From Halanaerobium saccharolyticum (GTDB lineage Bacteria > Bacillota > Halanaerobiia > Halanaerobiales > Halanaerobiaceae): 63,150 nucleotides of DNA. The stretch spans positions 42,148-105,297 of the forward strand of contig NZ_SNWX01000004.1 in NCBI RefSeq assembly GCF_004362045.1, given 5' to 3'. This document shows positions 44,558-53,795 of the stretch, piece after piece. The notes beneath the pieces are model-generated. The model was not told the origin of the DNA. It was given only the letters and a program-made list of their open reading frames with translations, and did no database searches. A program made the position numbers and the translations under genes. The first letter of the stretch is position 1; each line of letters starts with the position of its first letter.

Positions 44558-45913
44558 ATGGAATTTAAAAGAGGGGCTTTGATTTTTATCTTTTTAATTT
44601 TTTCGGCAGTTTTCTTTACGGGAATTGTTGGAGCAGAATCATGGGCAGATGGTGGTTATTATGGCCCAGATATTTCTGGAAAAACAGTAACAGTTTTGAC
44701 TTTGGATGGTGAATTGTCAGATGGTGTGAAAGCCCAAATCCCCGAATTTGAAGCTCGTACTGGTGCAGTTGTTGAGTTAGTACCGACTCCTGCTGCGACA
44801 TTTAATCAAGAATTATTTACAAATTTGGCAGCTGGTTCAGCGGCGTATGATGTAATAATTTTTCATGCTGATTTTTCAACTACTCTAATGAGATCTGGTT
44901 GGTTAGAACCATTAAATAAATATATTAATGATCCTGATATTGCTGATCCAAATCTTAATATTGATGACTTTTTAGAACCTCCTTTCAATATTTATAAAGA
45001 TGATGAAGGAGATATATATGCTTTACCTTATAAAGGGGATGCATATATTTATTTTTATCGTAAGGATTTAATTAATGATCCAGATGAGAAAGAAAAGTTC
45101 AAAGAAGAATATGGTTATGAACTACAACCTGCGGAGACATGGCAGCAATATATGGATATAGCAGAGTTTTTTCAGCGACCTGAAGAAAACTTATATGGAT
45201 CAGTTTATACAGCTGAAAAAGGTTCATTCTTAGTATTTTATTTAGCTATGAGAATGTATGCCCAAGATACTAAGTTTTTTGATGAAAATATGCAGCCTCA
45301 ATTGACCACTCCTGAAGCAGTTAAAGCAGCTGAGGCACTTAAATGGGAAATGGAAAACTCTACACCTCCAAATATTACAGATGTTACATTTGATCAAATG
45401 AATTCAATGTTTGCAGAAGGTGAAATAGCACAAATAATTCAATGGCCAGGAGTAGCAAAGGTTATAAATAATGAAGAAACCTCTAACGTTATTGATAAAG
45501 TTGGAACAGCAAATCTTCCATCATGGACTGAAGATGGTCCTAGTGGAGACATCATGGGAGGATGGTTTGCTCATGTATCAAATCATTCCCAAAATAAAGT
45601 GGCCGCTTATAAATTCATAGAATGGGCAACTAGTGGTACTGGGGAAAAAATTAAGATTCCAGCCGGTAATGACCCAGTTAGAAAATCTACTTTAAATGAA
45701 CTAAGAAATGAAAGACCTATGTATGATGCCTTGAAAAATGTCCTTCTGAATGCTAATACGTTACCTAAATTTCCAGAATGGAATGAATTTCAACAGGTTC
45801 TAATTAATCAATTACATTCATATATTACTGGCTCTAAAACTGTTAATGAAGCTTTAGAGTCTACTCAAAATCAATGGGAAACAAAGCTTGAAGATTATGG
45901 TTATATAGAATAA
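44558..45913 (+). CDS. ABC sugar transporter, substrate-binding protein (importer 1)
   Basis: An extracellular family 1 solute-binding protein. The signal peptide is residues 1-26 or so (basic start, FIFLIFSAVFFTGIVGA). Then KTVTVLTLDGELSDGV, AYDVIIFHADFSTTLM, YALPYKGDAYIYFYRKDLI and a C-terminal region AYKFIEWATSG are typical. There is no lipobox cysteine. It precedes two permeases and an arabinofuranosidase, so an arabinose-containing oligosaccharide is the likely ligand. The ATPase is not encoded here and is presumably shared (MsmK-like). Confidence 0.88.
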   Translation: MEFKRGALIFIFLIFSAVFFTGIVGAESWADGGYYGPDISGKTVTVLTLDGELSDGVKAQIPEFEARTGAVVELVPTPAATFNQELFTNLAAGSAAYDVIIFHADFSTTLMRSGWLEPLNKYINDPDIADPNLNIDDFLEPPFNIYKDDEGDIYALPYKGDAYIYFYRKDLINDPDEKEKFKEEYGYELQPAETWQQYMDIAEFFQRPEENLYGSVYTAEKGSFLVFYLAMRMYAQDTKFFDENMQPQLTTPEAVKAAEALKWEMENSTPPNITDVTFDQMNSMFAEGEIAQIIQWPGVAKVINNEETSNVIDKVGTANLPSWTEDGPSGDIMGGWFAHVSNHSQNKVAAYKFIEWATSGTGEKIKIPAGNDPVRKSTLNELRNERPMYDALKNVLLNANTLPKFPEWNEFQQVLINQLHSYITGSKTVNEALESTQNQWETKLEDYGYIE

Positions 45914-45924
45914 TGAATATTAAT

Positions 45925-45960
45925 AGTATCCTATAAGATGGATCCATCTTATAGGATACT
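45925..45960 (+). other. Perfect 36-bp palindrome between importer genes
   Basis: Two 18-bp arms, starting AGTATCCTATAAGATGGA and its complement, with no loop base between and no T-run after it. Placed between the binding-protein gene and the first permease, it would form a strong RNA hairpin that protects the upstream message and sets a higher level of the binding protein. Confidence 0.7.
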
Positions 45961-45991
45961 AAATAACTTCTATCTGTAGGAAGTGATTTTA

Positions 45992-46876
45992 TTGTTAGAA
46001 AAAATAAAAAAATCAAAGATGATTTATATTATTCCAGCCTTTTTATTACTTGGATTAGTTTTAGTTTTTCCAATTATTTATAGTATTAATATTAGTTTCA
46101 AGAATTATGTTATGACTCTCCCGTTCCGCGAAGTAGTGTATGTTGGTCTAGATAATTATATTGATGTACTTACTGATCCCAGATTTTATAACTCACTAAA
46201 AGTAACTCTTATAATAACTTTTGGTTCATTAACTTTACAGCTTATTTTCGGACTATCATTAGCAATTGCATTAAATAATAAATTAATGGAAGAAAACAAA
46301 CTTTTGAAATCTCAAACAATAAGAGGGGTTTTATTTATACCAAGTATGTTAATGGGAGTTATTATTGGTCTAATGTGGCAGCTAGGTTTAAATCCAACTT
46401 ATGGTATATTTAACGAGTGGCTTTCTTATTTATTTGGAACCCAGAGCTACTTTAGTAGTTCAACTCTTGCTATCCCAACAATTGTATTTATAGAATTTTG
46501 GCGTGGTACCCCGATGGTTATGTTAATTCTTGCTGCCGGTTTAAAAGGAATACCGATGACTCCATATGAAGCTGCAGATGTAGATGGAGCAACTAGTTGG
46601 CAAAAATTTGTTTATATTACTTTACCACTATTAAAACCTGTTTTAGTAATTACAATTATTTTAAGGACTATGGATGTTTTAAGAATCTTTGATTTTATTT
46701 TTATTACCACCAGTGGAGGTCCTGGTAATTTAACTGAAGTTTTAAGTATTTATGCTTATAATACATCTTTTGTAAGCATGAGAATTAGCCAGGGAGCTGC
46801 TATATCATGGGTAATAACTTTAATTATTTTAATTTTCAGCTTTATTTATTTTAAATATCTTTATAAAAGAGAATAG
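45992..46876 (+). CDS. ABC sugar transporter permease, first subunit (importer 1)
   Basis: MalF-like permease, about 6 membrane helices. The EAA loop is visible as PYEAADVDGATSWQKFVYITLPLLKP, and RIFDFIFITTSGGPGNLTEVLS lies near the end. I start at TTG 45992, 8 bases after AGGAAG, instead of GTG 45983. Length 294 residues. Confidence 0.9.
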   Translation: MLEKIKKSKMIYIIPAFLLLGLVLVFPIIYSINISFKNYVMTLPFREVVYVGLDNYIDVLTDPRFYNSLKVTLIITFGSLTLQLIFGLSLAIALNNKLMEENKLLKSQTIRGVLFIPSMLMGVIIGLMWQLGLNPTYGIFNEWLSYLFGTQSYFSSSTLAIPTIVFIEFWRGTPMVMLILAAGLKGIPMTPYEAADVDGATSWQKFVYITLPLLKPVLVITIILRTMDVLRIFDFIFITTSGGPGNLTEVLSIYAYNTSFVSMRISQGAAISWVITLIILIFSFIYFKYLYKRE

Positions 46877-46931
46877 GAAAAAGTAAAAAAAGGAGTTTTT
46901 TTATTTAGATAATTTTAAGGAGGAGGTATAT

Positions 46932-47765
46932 TTGAAGAAAAAAAGGTTTGATAAAGATGTTTTTAGATATATTTTTATAGTCATTGCTATAGCCTTATTT
47001 ACGGGGCCTATTTTATGGATTTTACTGTCTTCATTTAAGTCTCCAAATGAAATATTGAATTCAGATCCAAGTTTTTTTCCAAGAAACATTTCTTTTGAGA
47101 ATTATTCAGCTTTATTTGAAGATCATTCTTTTATAAGATTTTTTATTAACAGTATAATTGTTACAGTCATATCTACTTTTTTGGGAGTTTTATTTGGAAC
47201 TTTAGCAGCTTATAGCTTTGCAAGGACTAATACTACCATGAGCAATTTGTTATTTGTTACAGTAATGTCTTTTAGAATGCTCCCGGCTATAGTATTAGTT
47301 ATTCCTTTGTTTTTATTAATGAAAAATTTAGGTTTGCTCAATACTTACCTTGGTTTAATACTGGCCTATACAACTTTTACTTTACCTTTTGCAATTTTTT
47401 TAATGACAGGATTTATCCAGCAAATACCAAGAGAATTAGAAGAGTCAGCTTTAATTGATGGTTGTTCTAGATTACAGGCTATTTTAAAAGTGGTTTTTCC
47501 CTTAGCGGCTCCAGGTATTGCAACAACAACTATATTTTCATTTTTAGTAGCCTGGAATGATTATTTATTTGCTGTTACCCTTACAAGTACTACAAAGGTT
47601 AGAACTTTAGCAGTTGGGATAGCAGGATTTAATACGGCAAGAAATGTTAGTATTGGCCCAATGTTTGCTGCTTTAGTATTAGGGGTAATTCCACTTTTGA
47701 TAGTGACATTGTTTGCTCAAAAACATTTGATTAAAGGTTTAACTTTAGGTGCTCTTAAAGGATAA
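46932..47765 (+). CDS. ABC sugar transporter permease, second subunit (importer 1)
   Basis: MalG-like permease of 277 residues. EESALIDGCSRLQAILKVVF is the EAA-type loop; GPILWILLSSFKSPNEI lies near the N-terminus and LVAWNDYLFAVTLT toward the end. TTG start 46932, 4 bases after AGGAGGT. Works with the previous subunit. Confidence 0.9.
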   Translation: MKKKRFDKDVFRYIFIVIAIALFTGPILWILLSSFKSPNEILNSDPSFFPRNISFENYSALFEDHSFIRFFINSIIVTVISTFLGVLFGTLAAYSFARTNTTMSNLLFVTVMSFRMLPAIVLVIPLFLLMKNLGLLNTYLGLILAYTTFTLPFAIFLMTGFIQQIPRELEESALIDGCSRLQAILKVVFPLAAPGIATTTIFSFLVAWNDYLFAVTLTSTTKVRTLAVGIAGFNTARNVSIGPMFAALVLGVIPLLIVTLFAQKHLIKGLTLGALKG

Positions 47766-47789
47766 AAAAATATATCAGGAGGTCAGAAA

Positions 47790-49265
47790 ATGATAAAAAT
47801 TAAATTAGACATTGATAATCAAATTGGTAAAGTTGATAAGAATATTTTTGGTAGTTTTTTAGAACACATAAGAGATGCTGTATATGGTGGGGTCTATAAT
47901 ACAGATAGCAATAAAACTGATGCTGATAATTTTAGAACTGATGTAATTGAAGCGGTTAATGATTTATCGATCTCCAATGTTAGATGGCCCGGTGGGAATT
48001 TTGTTTCTGGTTATCACTGGTACGATGGAATTGGACCAAAAGAGAACAGACCCCAAAAGAAAGAATTAGCCTGGAATGATATTGAAAGTAATCAATTTGG
48101 TACAGATGAATTTATGAAGTGGTGTGAGAAAGCAGATGTAGAACCTCATATTTGTGTTAATATGGGGAATGGAACTATGGAAGAGGCACAAAATTGGGTA
48201 GAATATTGTAATAGTAATGATGATAGCTATTATGCTGCTTTAAGAAATAAATATGGTAGAAATGAACCCTATAATGTAAAGTATTGGGGATTAGGTAATG
48301 AGATTTGGGGTGAATGGCAGATCGGTCATAAAAGCGCTGAAGATTATACTAAGGAAGCTGTAGAATATGCTAAAGTTATGAAAAGAGTGGATCCTAGTAT
48401 AGAACTTATTGCCTGTGGTGCAGGATTTGACTGGAATATAACTGTTTTAGATAAGTTGATTAAAGATGTTGATTACTTATCGATTCATATGTATGTTGGT
48501 AATGAAAAGTATGCAATTGGTGATCATCAGGGAGTTATAAAAAATGAAGTAAATGATTATTATAATTATATGAGTACGGGAGAATTAATCGAAAAAAATA
48601 TTCAAGCAGCAAAATCTCAAATAAAGGCTGTCGGTAATAAGTACAGATTATCCCAGGATGAATTACCTAAGCTATGTATAGACGAATGGGCTGCTCTGCA
48701 TTGGTGGGGAGACGAAGAAGGATATCAAAACTATGAAGATGCTTTAGTTACTGCCATGTTTTTCAATTCATTTATAAATAATGCAGACTTTGTTAAAATG
48801 GCAAATAATCTCTCATTATTTATAAATGTTCAGACAATATTTACTAAAGAAAACGATATCTTATTACAGACTGTATATTATCCAATGCAGCTTTATGCAA
48901 ATTATAGAGGAAATAAAGCAGTTCAATTAAATATTGTAGATGTAGATAATTATAAACATGACGGCAGAGAAATTCCATATTTAAATTGTTCTGCAACAGT
49001 AGATGAAGAAGAGAAGAAAATTTATTTGAATGTAGTAAACTTAAATTTAGAAAAGAGTTATTCAGTTCAAATAATAAATCAGAATCTAGAAATAAATAAG
49101 GAAGTAATTGTAAGAGAAATTTTAGCTGATGATGTTAAAGCTGAAAATACATTTGATAATAAAAACAGAGTAACTCTAGAACAAAGAGTAATGACAATAA
49201 GTAGCAATAATTTTGAATTTAATTTTGCCCCACATTCAATTACCAGTTTAGAAATTAAATATTAA
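47790..49265 (+). CDS. Alpha-L-arabinofuranosidase, GH51
   Basis: 491 residues, no signal peptide, so it acts on imported arabino-oligosaccharides in the cytoplasm. GH51 features: GSFLEHIRDAVYGGVYN, RWPGGNFVSGYHWYDGIGP, acid/base Glu in GLGNEIWGEW (about 172), HMYVGNEKYA, and the nucleophile Glu in CIDEWAALHWW (about 298). The C-terminal domain is beta-rich. Start ATG after CAGGAGG. Last gene of the importer 1 operon. Confidence 0.93.
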   Translation: MIKIKLDIDNQIGKVDKNIFGSFLEHIRDAVYGGVYNTDSNKTDADNFRTDVIEAVNDLSISNVRWPGGNFVSGYHWYDGIGPKENRPQKKELAWNDIESNQFGTDEFMKWCEKADVEPHICVNMGNGTMEEAQNWVEYCNSNDDSYYAALRNKYGRNEPYNVKYWGLGNEIWGEWQIGHKSAEDYTKEAVEYAKVMKRVDPSIELIACGAGFDWNITVLDKLIKDVDYLSIHMYVGNEKYAIGDHQGVIKNEVNDYYNYMSTGELIEKNIQAAKSQIKAVGNKYRLSQDELPKLCIDEWAALHWWGDEEGYQNYEDALVTAMFFNSFINNADFVKMANNLSLFINVQTIFTKENDILLQTVYYPMQLYANYRGNKAVQLNIVDVDNYKHDGREIPYLNCSATVDEEEKKIYLNVVNLNLEKSYSVQIINQNLEINKEVIVREILADDVKAENTFDNKNRVTLEQRVMTISSNNFEFNFAPHSITSLEIKY

Positions 49266-49277
49266 GTTTGAATTCTG

Positions 49278-49314
49278 ATTCCCGATATTTAATAAAAATG
49301 TCGGGAATTTTTCT
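49278..49314 (+). terminator. Terminator after arabinofuranosidase gene
   Basis: ATTCCCGA...TCGGGAAT with T-run. Confidence 0.85.
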
Positions 49315-49374
49315 TTATTAGAACAAAATTATTTAACTGAGTTAATCTTGAAATTTATTTAAGTAACTAAAACT

Positions 49375-49415
49375 ACTTTCACCGGGGGTTTTATAATTCT
49401 GGTGGGAGTTTTTTA
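49375..49415 (+). terminator. Second terminator/hairpin-family member
   Basis: ACTTTCACC (49375-49383) pairs with GGTGGGAGT (49401-49409), followed by Ts. Member of the recurring family. The remaining gap up to 49580 is AT-rich, with AAAAAAC/GTTTTTT arms around 49534-49557 that may be an operator. Confidence 0.7.
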
Positions 49416-49580
49416 TGCTTTATAGTTTGAAACTGTAATTTGTCACACAATTTATCAGCCCTTAATTAGAAAGATTACTGATTAAGTGAAAAAGATAATT
49501 TTATATAAAACCATAAATACACAATATTACATAAAAAAACTTATAATAATATGTTTTTTTCATAATAATACAAAAAATAC

Positions 49581-49608
49581 TTGACAATAAAAAATAATAT
49601 TATATAAT
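49581..49608 (+). promoter_or_regulatory. Promoter of importer 2 operon
   Basis: TTGACA (49581-49586), 16-base spacer, TATAAT (49603-49608), about 105 bases before the first gene. Confidence 0.75.
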
Positions 49609-49713
49609 ACATGTATGGCAGGCAATATTCTGATTATTATAAAAAGAGAAAATATTAACGCTAATATAATTTTGTCTGCTAAATACAATTATAATCATTT
49701 GGAGGTTGAAGTT

Positions 49714-50967
49714 ATGTTAAGTATTAAAAAAGGGATGGTTGTTTTAGTTGTTCTGGCTGTTTTGTTTAGTATGTCGGGAACAGGTTTTGCTCAAGATGTA
49801 TCTTTAGAATTTCAGCAGTGGTGGGGAGTAGAGTTACCTGAGGGAGAACTTAGAGATATAGTCGATGGATATACTGAAGAGACAGGTATTGAAATTGAAT
49901 TATTAAGTAATCCTTATGCAGATACCAAAGATCAAATTTCGGCAGGTGCAGCAACTGGAACAATGGCAGATGTTGTTGGTCTTGATGGTTCCTGGGTTTA
50001 TGATTTTGCTGTCCAGGGTTCAATTGCAAACCTAAGTAAACTAATGGAAGCAGATGGTTATGATGACAGTCAACTTTCAGATCAAATTAGAGTGAATGGT
50101 AGTACTTATATGATTCCGGTTGCAAACTTTGCCTATCCAATGTTTGTTAACATGGATCTTTTGAAAGAAGCAGGAGTTACAGAGTTACCTAAAACTAGAT
50201 CCGAATTTATTGAAGCTGCGGAGGCTGTAACTGAAAACACTGATGCTTATGGATGGATCATTCCTTTATCAACTTCTACTCCAAGTGGAATTCAGAATAA
50301 CTTTATGGGTTGGTTATGGGCTTCTGGTGGAAGCATGTTAGAAAATGGAAGACCAAATCTTGTTGGTAATGAAAAATTAATTAAAACAGTTGAATTTCAG
50401 AAGACTTTATTTGATAAAGAGCTTGTTTCTCCAGGTGTTTATGCTATGACAGAATCAGATATGGTTGAAGAATTTGCTAATGGCCGAGTAGCATTTATGA
50501 TTGACTCTTTAGCACATTTAACAACATTAAGAAGAGGAGATACAGATTTAAATATGGCCATGATGAAAGTGCCAACAATGGATAATTATAATGGAAAAAG
50601 TGGTATAGGTGTAGCTAACTGGGGTATAGGTGTTGCTTCAAACACAGAATATAAAGCTGAATCCATGGATTTTATTGAATATCTGATGAGTCCAGAAGTA
50701 AATGCTAGAATTGCAGTAGCTGCTAATGCTTTTCCTGGAAACGTTAATGCAGAACCAGAATATGAAGGTGCAGATCCATTGTTCTTAGATGCTTTCGAAA
50801 TTTATAAAGATAGTTATGCTATTAATGAGTTTACCGGACTTCCAACATCTGAACAGTTGATGAGAGTTTTTGCTGAAAATCTCCAGTTATATCTTGAAGG
50901 AGATTATGATTCTGCAGATGAAATGTTAGCTGTTATTGAGGATGAATGGGAAAAAGCATTTGAATAA
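49714..50967 (+). CDS. ABC sugar transporter, substrate-binding protein (importer 2)
   Basis: Extracellular family 1 binding protein of 417 residues. Signal peptide of about 26 residues (basic LSIKKG, then VVLVVLAVLFSMSGTGFA). FQQWWGVELPEGELRDI, MADVVGLDGSWVYDFAVQG, MFVNMDLLKEAGV and a typical sugar-binding fold follow. ATG 49714 lies 7 bases after GGAGGT; the in-frame ATG at 49615 has no site and would lack the signal peptide start. It precedes a permease pair and an aldolase, so its ligand is perhaps a ketose or aldose. Confidence 0.9.
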   Translation: MLSIKKGMVVLVVLAVLFSMSGTGFAQDVSLEFQQWWGVELPEGELRDIVDGYTEETGIEIELLSNPYADTKDQISAGAATGTMADVVGLDGSWVYDFAVQGSIANLSKLMEADGYDDSQLSDQIRVNGSTYMIPVANFAYPMFVNMDLLKEAGVTELPKTRSEFIEAAEAVTENTDAYGWIIPLSTSTPSGIQNNFMGWLWASGGSMLENGRPNLVGNEKLIKTVEFQKTLFDKELVSPGVYAMTESDMVEEFANGRVAFMIDSLAHLTTLRRGDTDLNMAMMKVPTMDNYNGKSGIGVANWGIGVASNTEYKAESMDFIEYLMSPEVNARIAVAANAFPGNVNAEPEYEGADPLFLDAFEIYKDSYAINEFTGLPTSEQLMRVFAENLQLYLEGDYDSADEMLAVIEDEWEKAFE

Positions 50968-50997
50968 TAATGTGATTGGATAATTAAAAGTTAATAA

Positions 50998-51049
50998 TTG
51001 GGCTATATGAGGATTTAAACTCATATAGCTCAATAATTTATTGAGCTAT
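50998..51049 (+). other. Two competing hairpins before permease gene
   Basis: Stem A pairs GCTATATGAG with CTCATATAGC (50998-51033). Stem B pairs 12-bp arms starting ATAGCTCAATAA (51025-51049) and overlaps stem A and the ribosome binding site region. They cannot form together, so this is an attenuator-like switch or a stability element between the binding-protein and permease genes. Confidence 0.6.
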
Positions 51050-51065
51050 GAAAGGAGAGTTAGGA

Positions 51066-51971
51066 TTGAAGAAAATATTTAATTCTTTTAATAAAAATGG
51101 TCATAAAATAGAAAAAACTCCCTATCTTTATCTTTCTCCCACTTTGATTTTAATGGCTGTACTGCTTGTAATACCAATTTTTATGGTTCTCCGGTATTCT
51201 TTCTTTGATAATGTTATTATCAATAATAATCCTGTTTTTGTTGGATTTCAAAATTACATAAATGTCTTAACAGATGATAGGTTCCTTATTGCAGTAAAGA
51301 ATACTTTATTTTTTGTTTCAGTTAGTGTTATAGCCCATTTAGTTATTGGTCTCTATTTTGCAATGCTGCTTAATACAGACTATCTAGGTGAAAAAACAAA
51401 GGGAATTTTTAGGGTTATATATGCTTTACCCTGGATGTTTACAGCTTCAGTTATAGCAATTTTATGGAAGATGATGTATAACCCCCATGGAATTATTAAC
51501 TATTTATTACAGATTTCAAATCTTAGTTCTGCAAATATTGCCTGGCTGGGTTCCAGAAGCTATGCTTTAATGGCAGTTACACTTATTAATATTTGGGCTA
51601 GATATCCATTTTATATGATCAGTATTTTAGCTGGTTTACAGGGTATTTCTGGTGATTTATATGAAGCAGCAGCCATTGACGGCGCTACACCGGTAAAACG
51701 TTTTTTCTATATTACTCTGCCTCAACTTAAACCTATTTTAATAAGTTTATTAACTCTTGATTTTGTCTGGACAATTCAACAATTTGCATTAATCTGGCTT
51801 ACAACTGGTGGGGGTCCAATTAGTGCCACAGAAACTTTAAGTACTTATATTTATAAACAGGCATTTAGTAAGTATCAATATTCTCAGGCTTCAGCAAGTG
51901 CAGGTATAGTACTACTTATCTGTACAATACTGGCAATATTTTATGCTAAACAGCAGAAAGCGAGGACATAA
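51066..51971 (+). CDS. ABC sugar transporter permease, first subunit (importer 2)
   Basis: MalF/UgpA-like permease, six membrane helices. EAA loop DLYEAAAIDGATPVKRFFYI, and WLTTGGGPISATETLSTYIY near the end. I start at TTG 51066, 8 bases after AAAGGAG (51051-51057); ATG 51048 lies in the hairpin upstream of that site. Length 301 residues. Confidence 0.9.
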   Translation: MKKIFNSFNKNGHKIEKTPYLYLSPTLILMAVLLVIPIFMVLRYSFFDNVIINNNPVFVGFQNYINVLTDDRFLIAVKNTLFFVSVSVIAHLVIGLYFAMLLNTDYLGEKTKGIFRVIYALPWMFTASVIAILWKMMYNPHGIINYLLQISNLSSANIAWLGSRSYALMAVTLINIWARYPFYMISILAGLQGISGDLYEAAAIDGATPVKRFFYITLPQLKPILISLLTLDFVWTIQQFALIWLTTGGGPISATETLSTYIYKQAFSKYQYSQASASAGIVLLICTILAIFYAKQQKART

Positions 51972-51973
51972 TC

Positions 51974-52810
51974 ATGTATGGAAAGAAAAAATGGTATATT
52001 AAAATATTAATTATTATTGCTCTTTTATTAGGTGCGTTATTTCCTGCTTTTCCAATATTGTGGATGGTTTTAAATTCATTCAAGCCTAATCCAGAAATAT
52101 TTGCCTGGCCGCCAACCTGGATATCTAAAGCCTTCAGTTTTGAACCATATATAGAGATATTTCAGAGTCCAGAAAAATTAAGGTTCTTTTTTAATAGTTA
52201 TTTAATCAGTTTTTTTGTTGTTCTTCTCACTCTTATTATAAGTATTTTGGCTGCCTATGCTTTTAGCAGATTTGAATTTCCTGGCAAGGGAATTCTTAAT
52301 GCAATGATTATCAGTGTACAGGCTGTACCACCAATTACTCTATTAATACCATATTTAGGATTAGTAGTAACTTTGCATTTATATAATACATATGGAGCTT
52401 TAATTTTAACCTATTTATTATTTACACTTCCATATGCAATACTGATGATGACAGCTTATATGAATACACTGCCGCAGGAGCTCGATGAGGCAGTAATGAT
52501 TGATGGAGGCTCACGTTTAAAAGCACTCTGGTATGTGCTGGTGCCAACTTCTGTTCCAGGGCTGGTTTCGGTAGGTATGTATACTTTTATGAGAGCCTGG
52601 AACGAATATTTATTTGCCCTAACTTTAACAAAGACTAATGATATGCGGACAGTTCCAGTTGGTATCAGTTTATTAATGGGGCAGCATGCTTATGAGTGGA
52701 ATCAAATGCTAGCCATGAGTGTCATGGGATCTCTTCCTGTACTTATCTTATTTCTTTTCTTCCAGAAGTATTTTATTGCTGGGATGACAGCAGGTTCTGT
52801 CAAACACTAG
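51974..52810 (+). CDS. ABC sugar transporter permease, second subunit (importer 2)
   Basis: MalG/UgpE-like permease, 278 residues: PAFPILWMVLNSFKPNPEI, QELDEAVMIDGGSRLKALWY as the EAA loop, and FMRAWNEYLFALTLTKTND near the end. ATG 51974 follows CGAGGA and starts 2 bases after the previous stop. Confidence 0.9.
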   Translation: MYGKKKWYIKILIIIALLLGALFPAFPILWMVLNSFKPNPEIFAWPPTWISKAFSFEPYIEIFQSPEKLRFFFNSYLISFFVVLLTLIISILAAYAFSRFEFPGKGILNAMIISVQAVPPITLLIPYLGLVVTLHLYNTYGALILTYLLFTLPYAILMMTAYMNTLPQELDEAVMIDGGSRLKALWYVLVPTSVPGLVSVGMYTFMRAWNEYLFALTLTKTNDMRTVPVGISLLMGQHAYEWNQMLAMSVMGSLPVLILFLFFQKYFIAGMTAGSVKH

Positions 52811-52877
52811 TAATTTAAATAGATCTTATTGAATCAAATAAATAAAAATGAAGTTACTAATTTAGGAGGTAATATTA

Positions 52878-53738
52878 ATGTTAATGAATATGAAAGATTT
52901 ACTTAGGGTGGCAAATGAACATAATTTCGCAGTTCCAGCATTCAATATCAGTGATTATGCGATGCTTAATGGTATTTTTGAGGCAGTTGAAGAAAAACAG
53001 GCTCCCGTTATAATTGCTATCCATCCGGATGAGCTGAGCCATACTAAGCCAGAAATAATTAAAGCAATAACCGAAAAAGCTTACAAAACCGAGGTGCCTG
53101 TCTGTATACATCTGGACCATGGTTCCTCTCTTGCTCAAATTATGCTTGCTATAAAAAGTGGTTTTACTTCAGTTATGATTGACGGTTCAAGTTTACCATT
53201 AGAAGAAAATATCGCTCTCTGTCAGGAAATTGTTAAAGTAGCCCATTCAGTTGATATATCTGTAGAGGGAGAATTGGGAACAATTGGTTCAACTGATGCA
53301 GAAGCTGAGGCTGGCGAGAATGAGATTATTTATACAGATCCAGATGTTGCAAAACGATTTGTTAAAGAAACTGGAGTTGACACACTGGCAGTTGCTATTG
53401 GTACATCTCATGGTATTTATCCTGAAGGGATGGAGCCAGAATTGCAGCTTGATTTATTAAAAGAAATAAAAACTAAAGTAGACATACCACTTGTTTTACA
53501 TGGAGGTTCCAGTAATCCTGATCAAGAGATTGGCCGGTCCGTAGAGTTAGGAATTAACAAGATAAATATTTCTAGTGATATTAAGGCAGCTTATTATAAT
53601 AAAATGCGAGAAGTTCTAAAAGATGGTTCACTTAGAGAACCAAATACTATTCAACCACCATGTATCAAAGCAATGAAAGAAGTTGCTTTTCACAAAATTG
53701 AGTTATTTAATACCGATAATAAAGCAAAACTATATTAA
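52878..53738 (+). CDS. Class II ketose-phosphate aldolase
   Basis: A zinc aldolase of the FBA/GatY/KbaY group, 286 residues. HLDHGSSLAQI (zinc-binding), EGELGTIGSTDAEAE, AIGTSHGIYPEG, LVLHGGSSNPD and GINKINISSD match. Substrate is uncertain: fructose- or tagatose-bisphosphate are usual, but the neighbouring lyxose isomerase and kinase fit a xylulose-1-phosphate cleaving role. Start ATG 7 bases after AGGAGGT. Confidence 0.85.
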   Translation: MLMNMKDLLRVANEHNFAVPAFNISDYAMLNGIFEAVEEKQAPVIIAIHPDELSHTKPEIIKAITEKAYKTEVPVCIHLDHGSSLAQIMLAIKSGFTSVMIDGSSLPLEENIALCQEIVKVAHSVDISVEGELGTIGSTDAEAEAGENEIIYTDPDVAKRFVKETGVDTLAVAIGTSHGIYPEGMEPELQLDLLKEIKTKVDIPLVLHGGSSNPDQEIGRSVELGINKINISSDIKAAYYNKMREVLKDGSLREPNTIQPPCIKAMKEVAFHKIELFNTDNKAKLY

Positions 53739-53756
53739 GTTTAAATTAACTTCAAT

Positions 53757-53795
53757 AAATATAGCCAGCCCTGAATAAAGGGGCTGTCTATATTT
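53757..53795. terminator. Bidirectional terminator between aldolase and deoR-type genes
   Basis: AAATATAG...CTATATTT outer arms with inner CAGCCC/GGGCTG. It serves the convergent genes on both strands. Confidence 0.8.
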
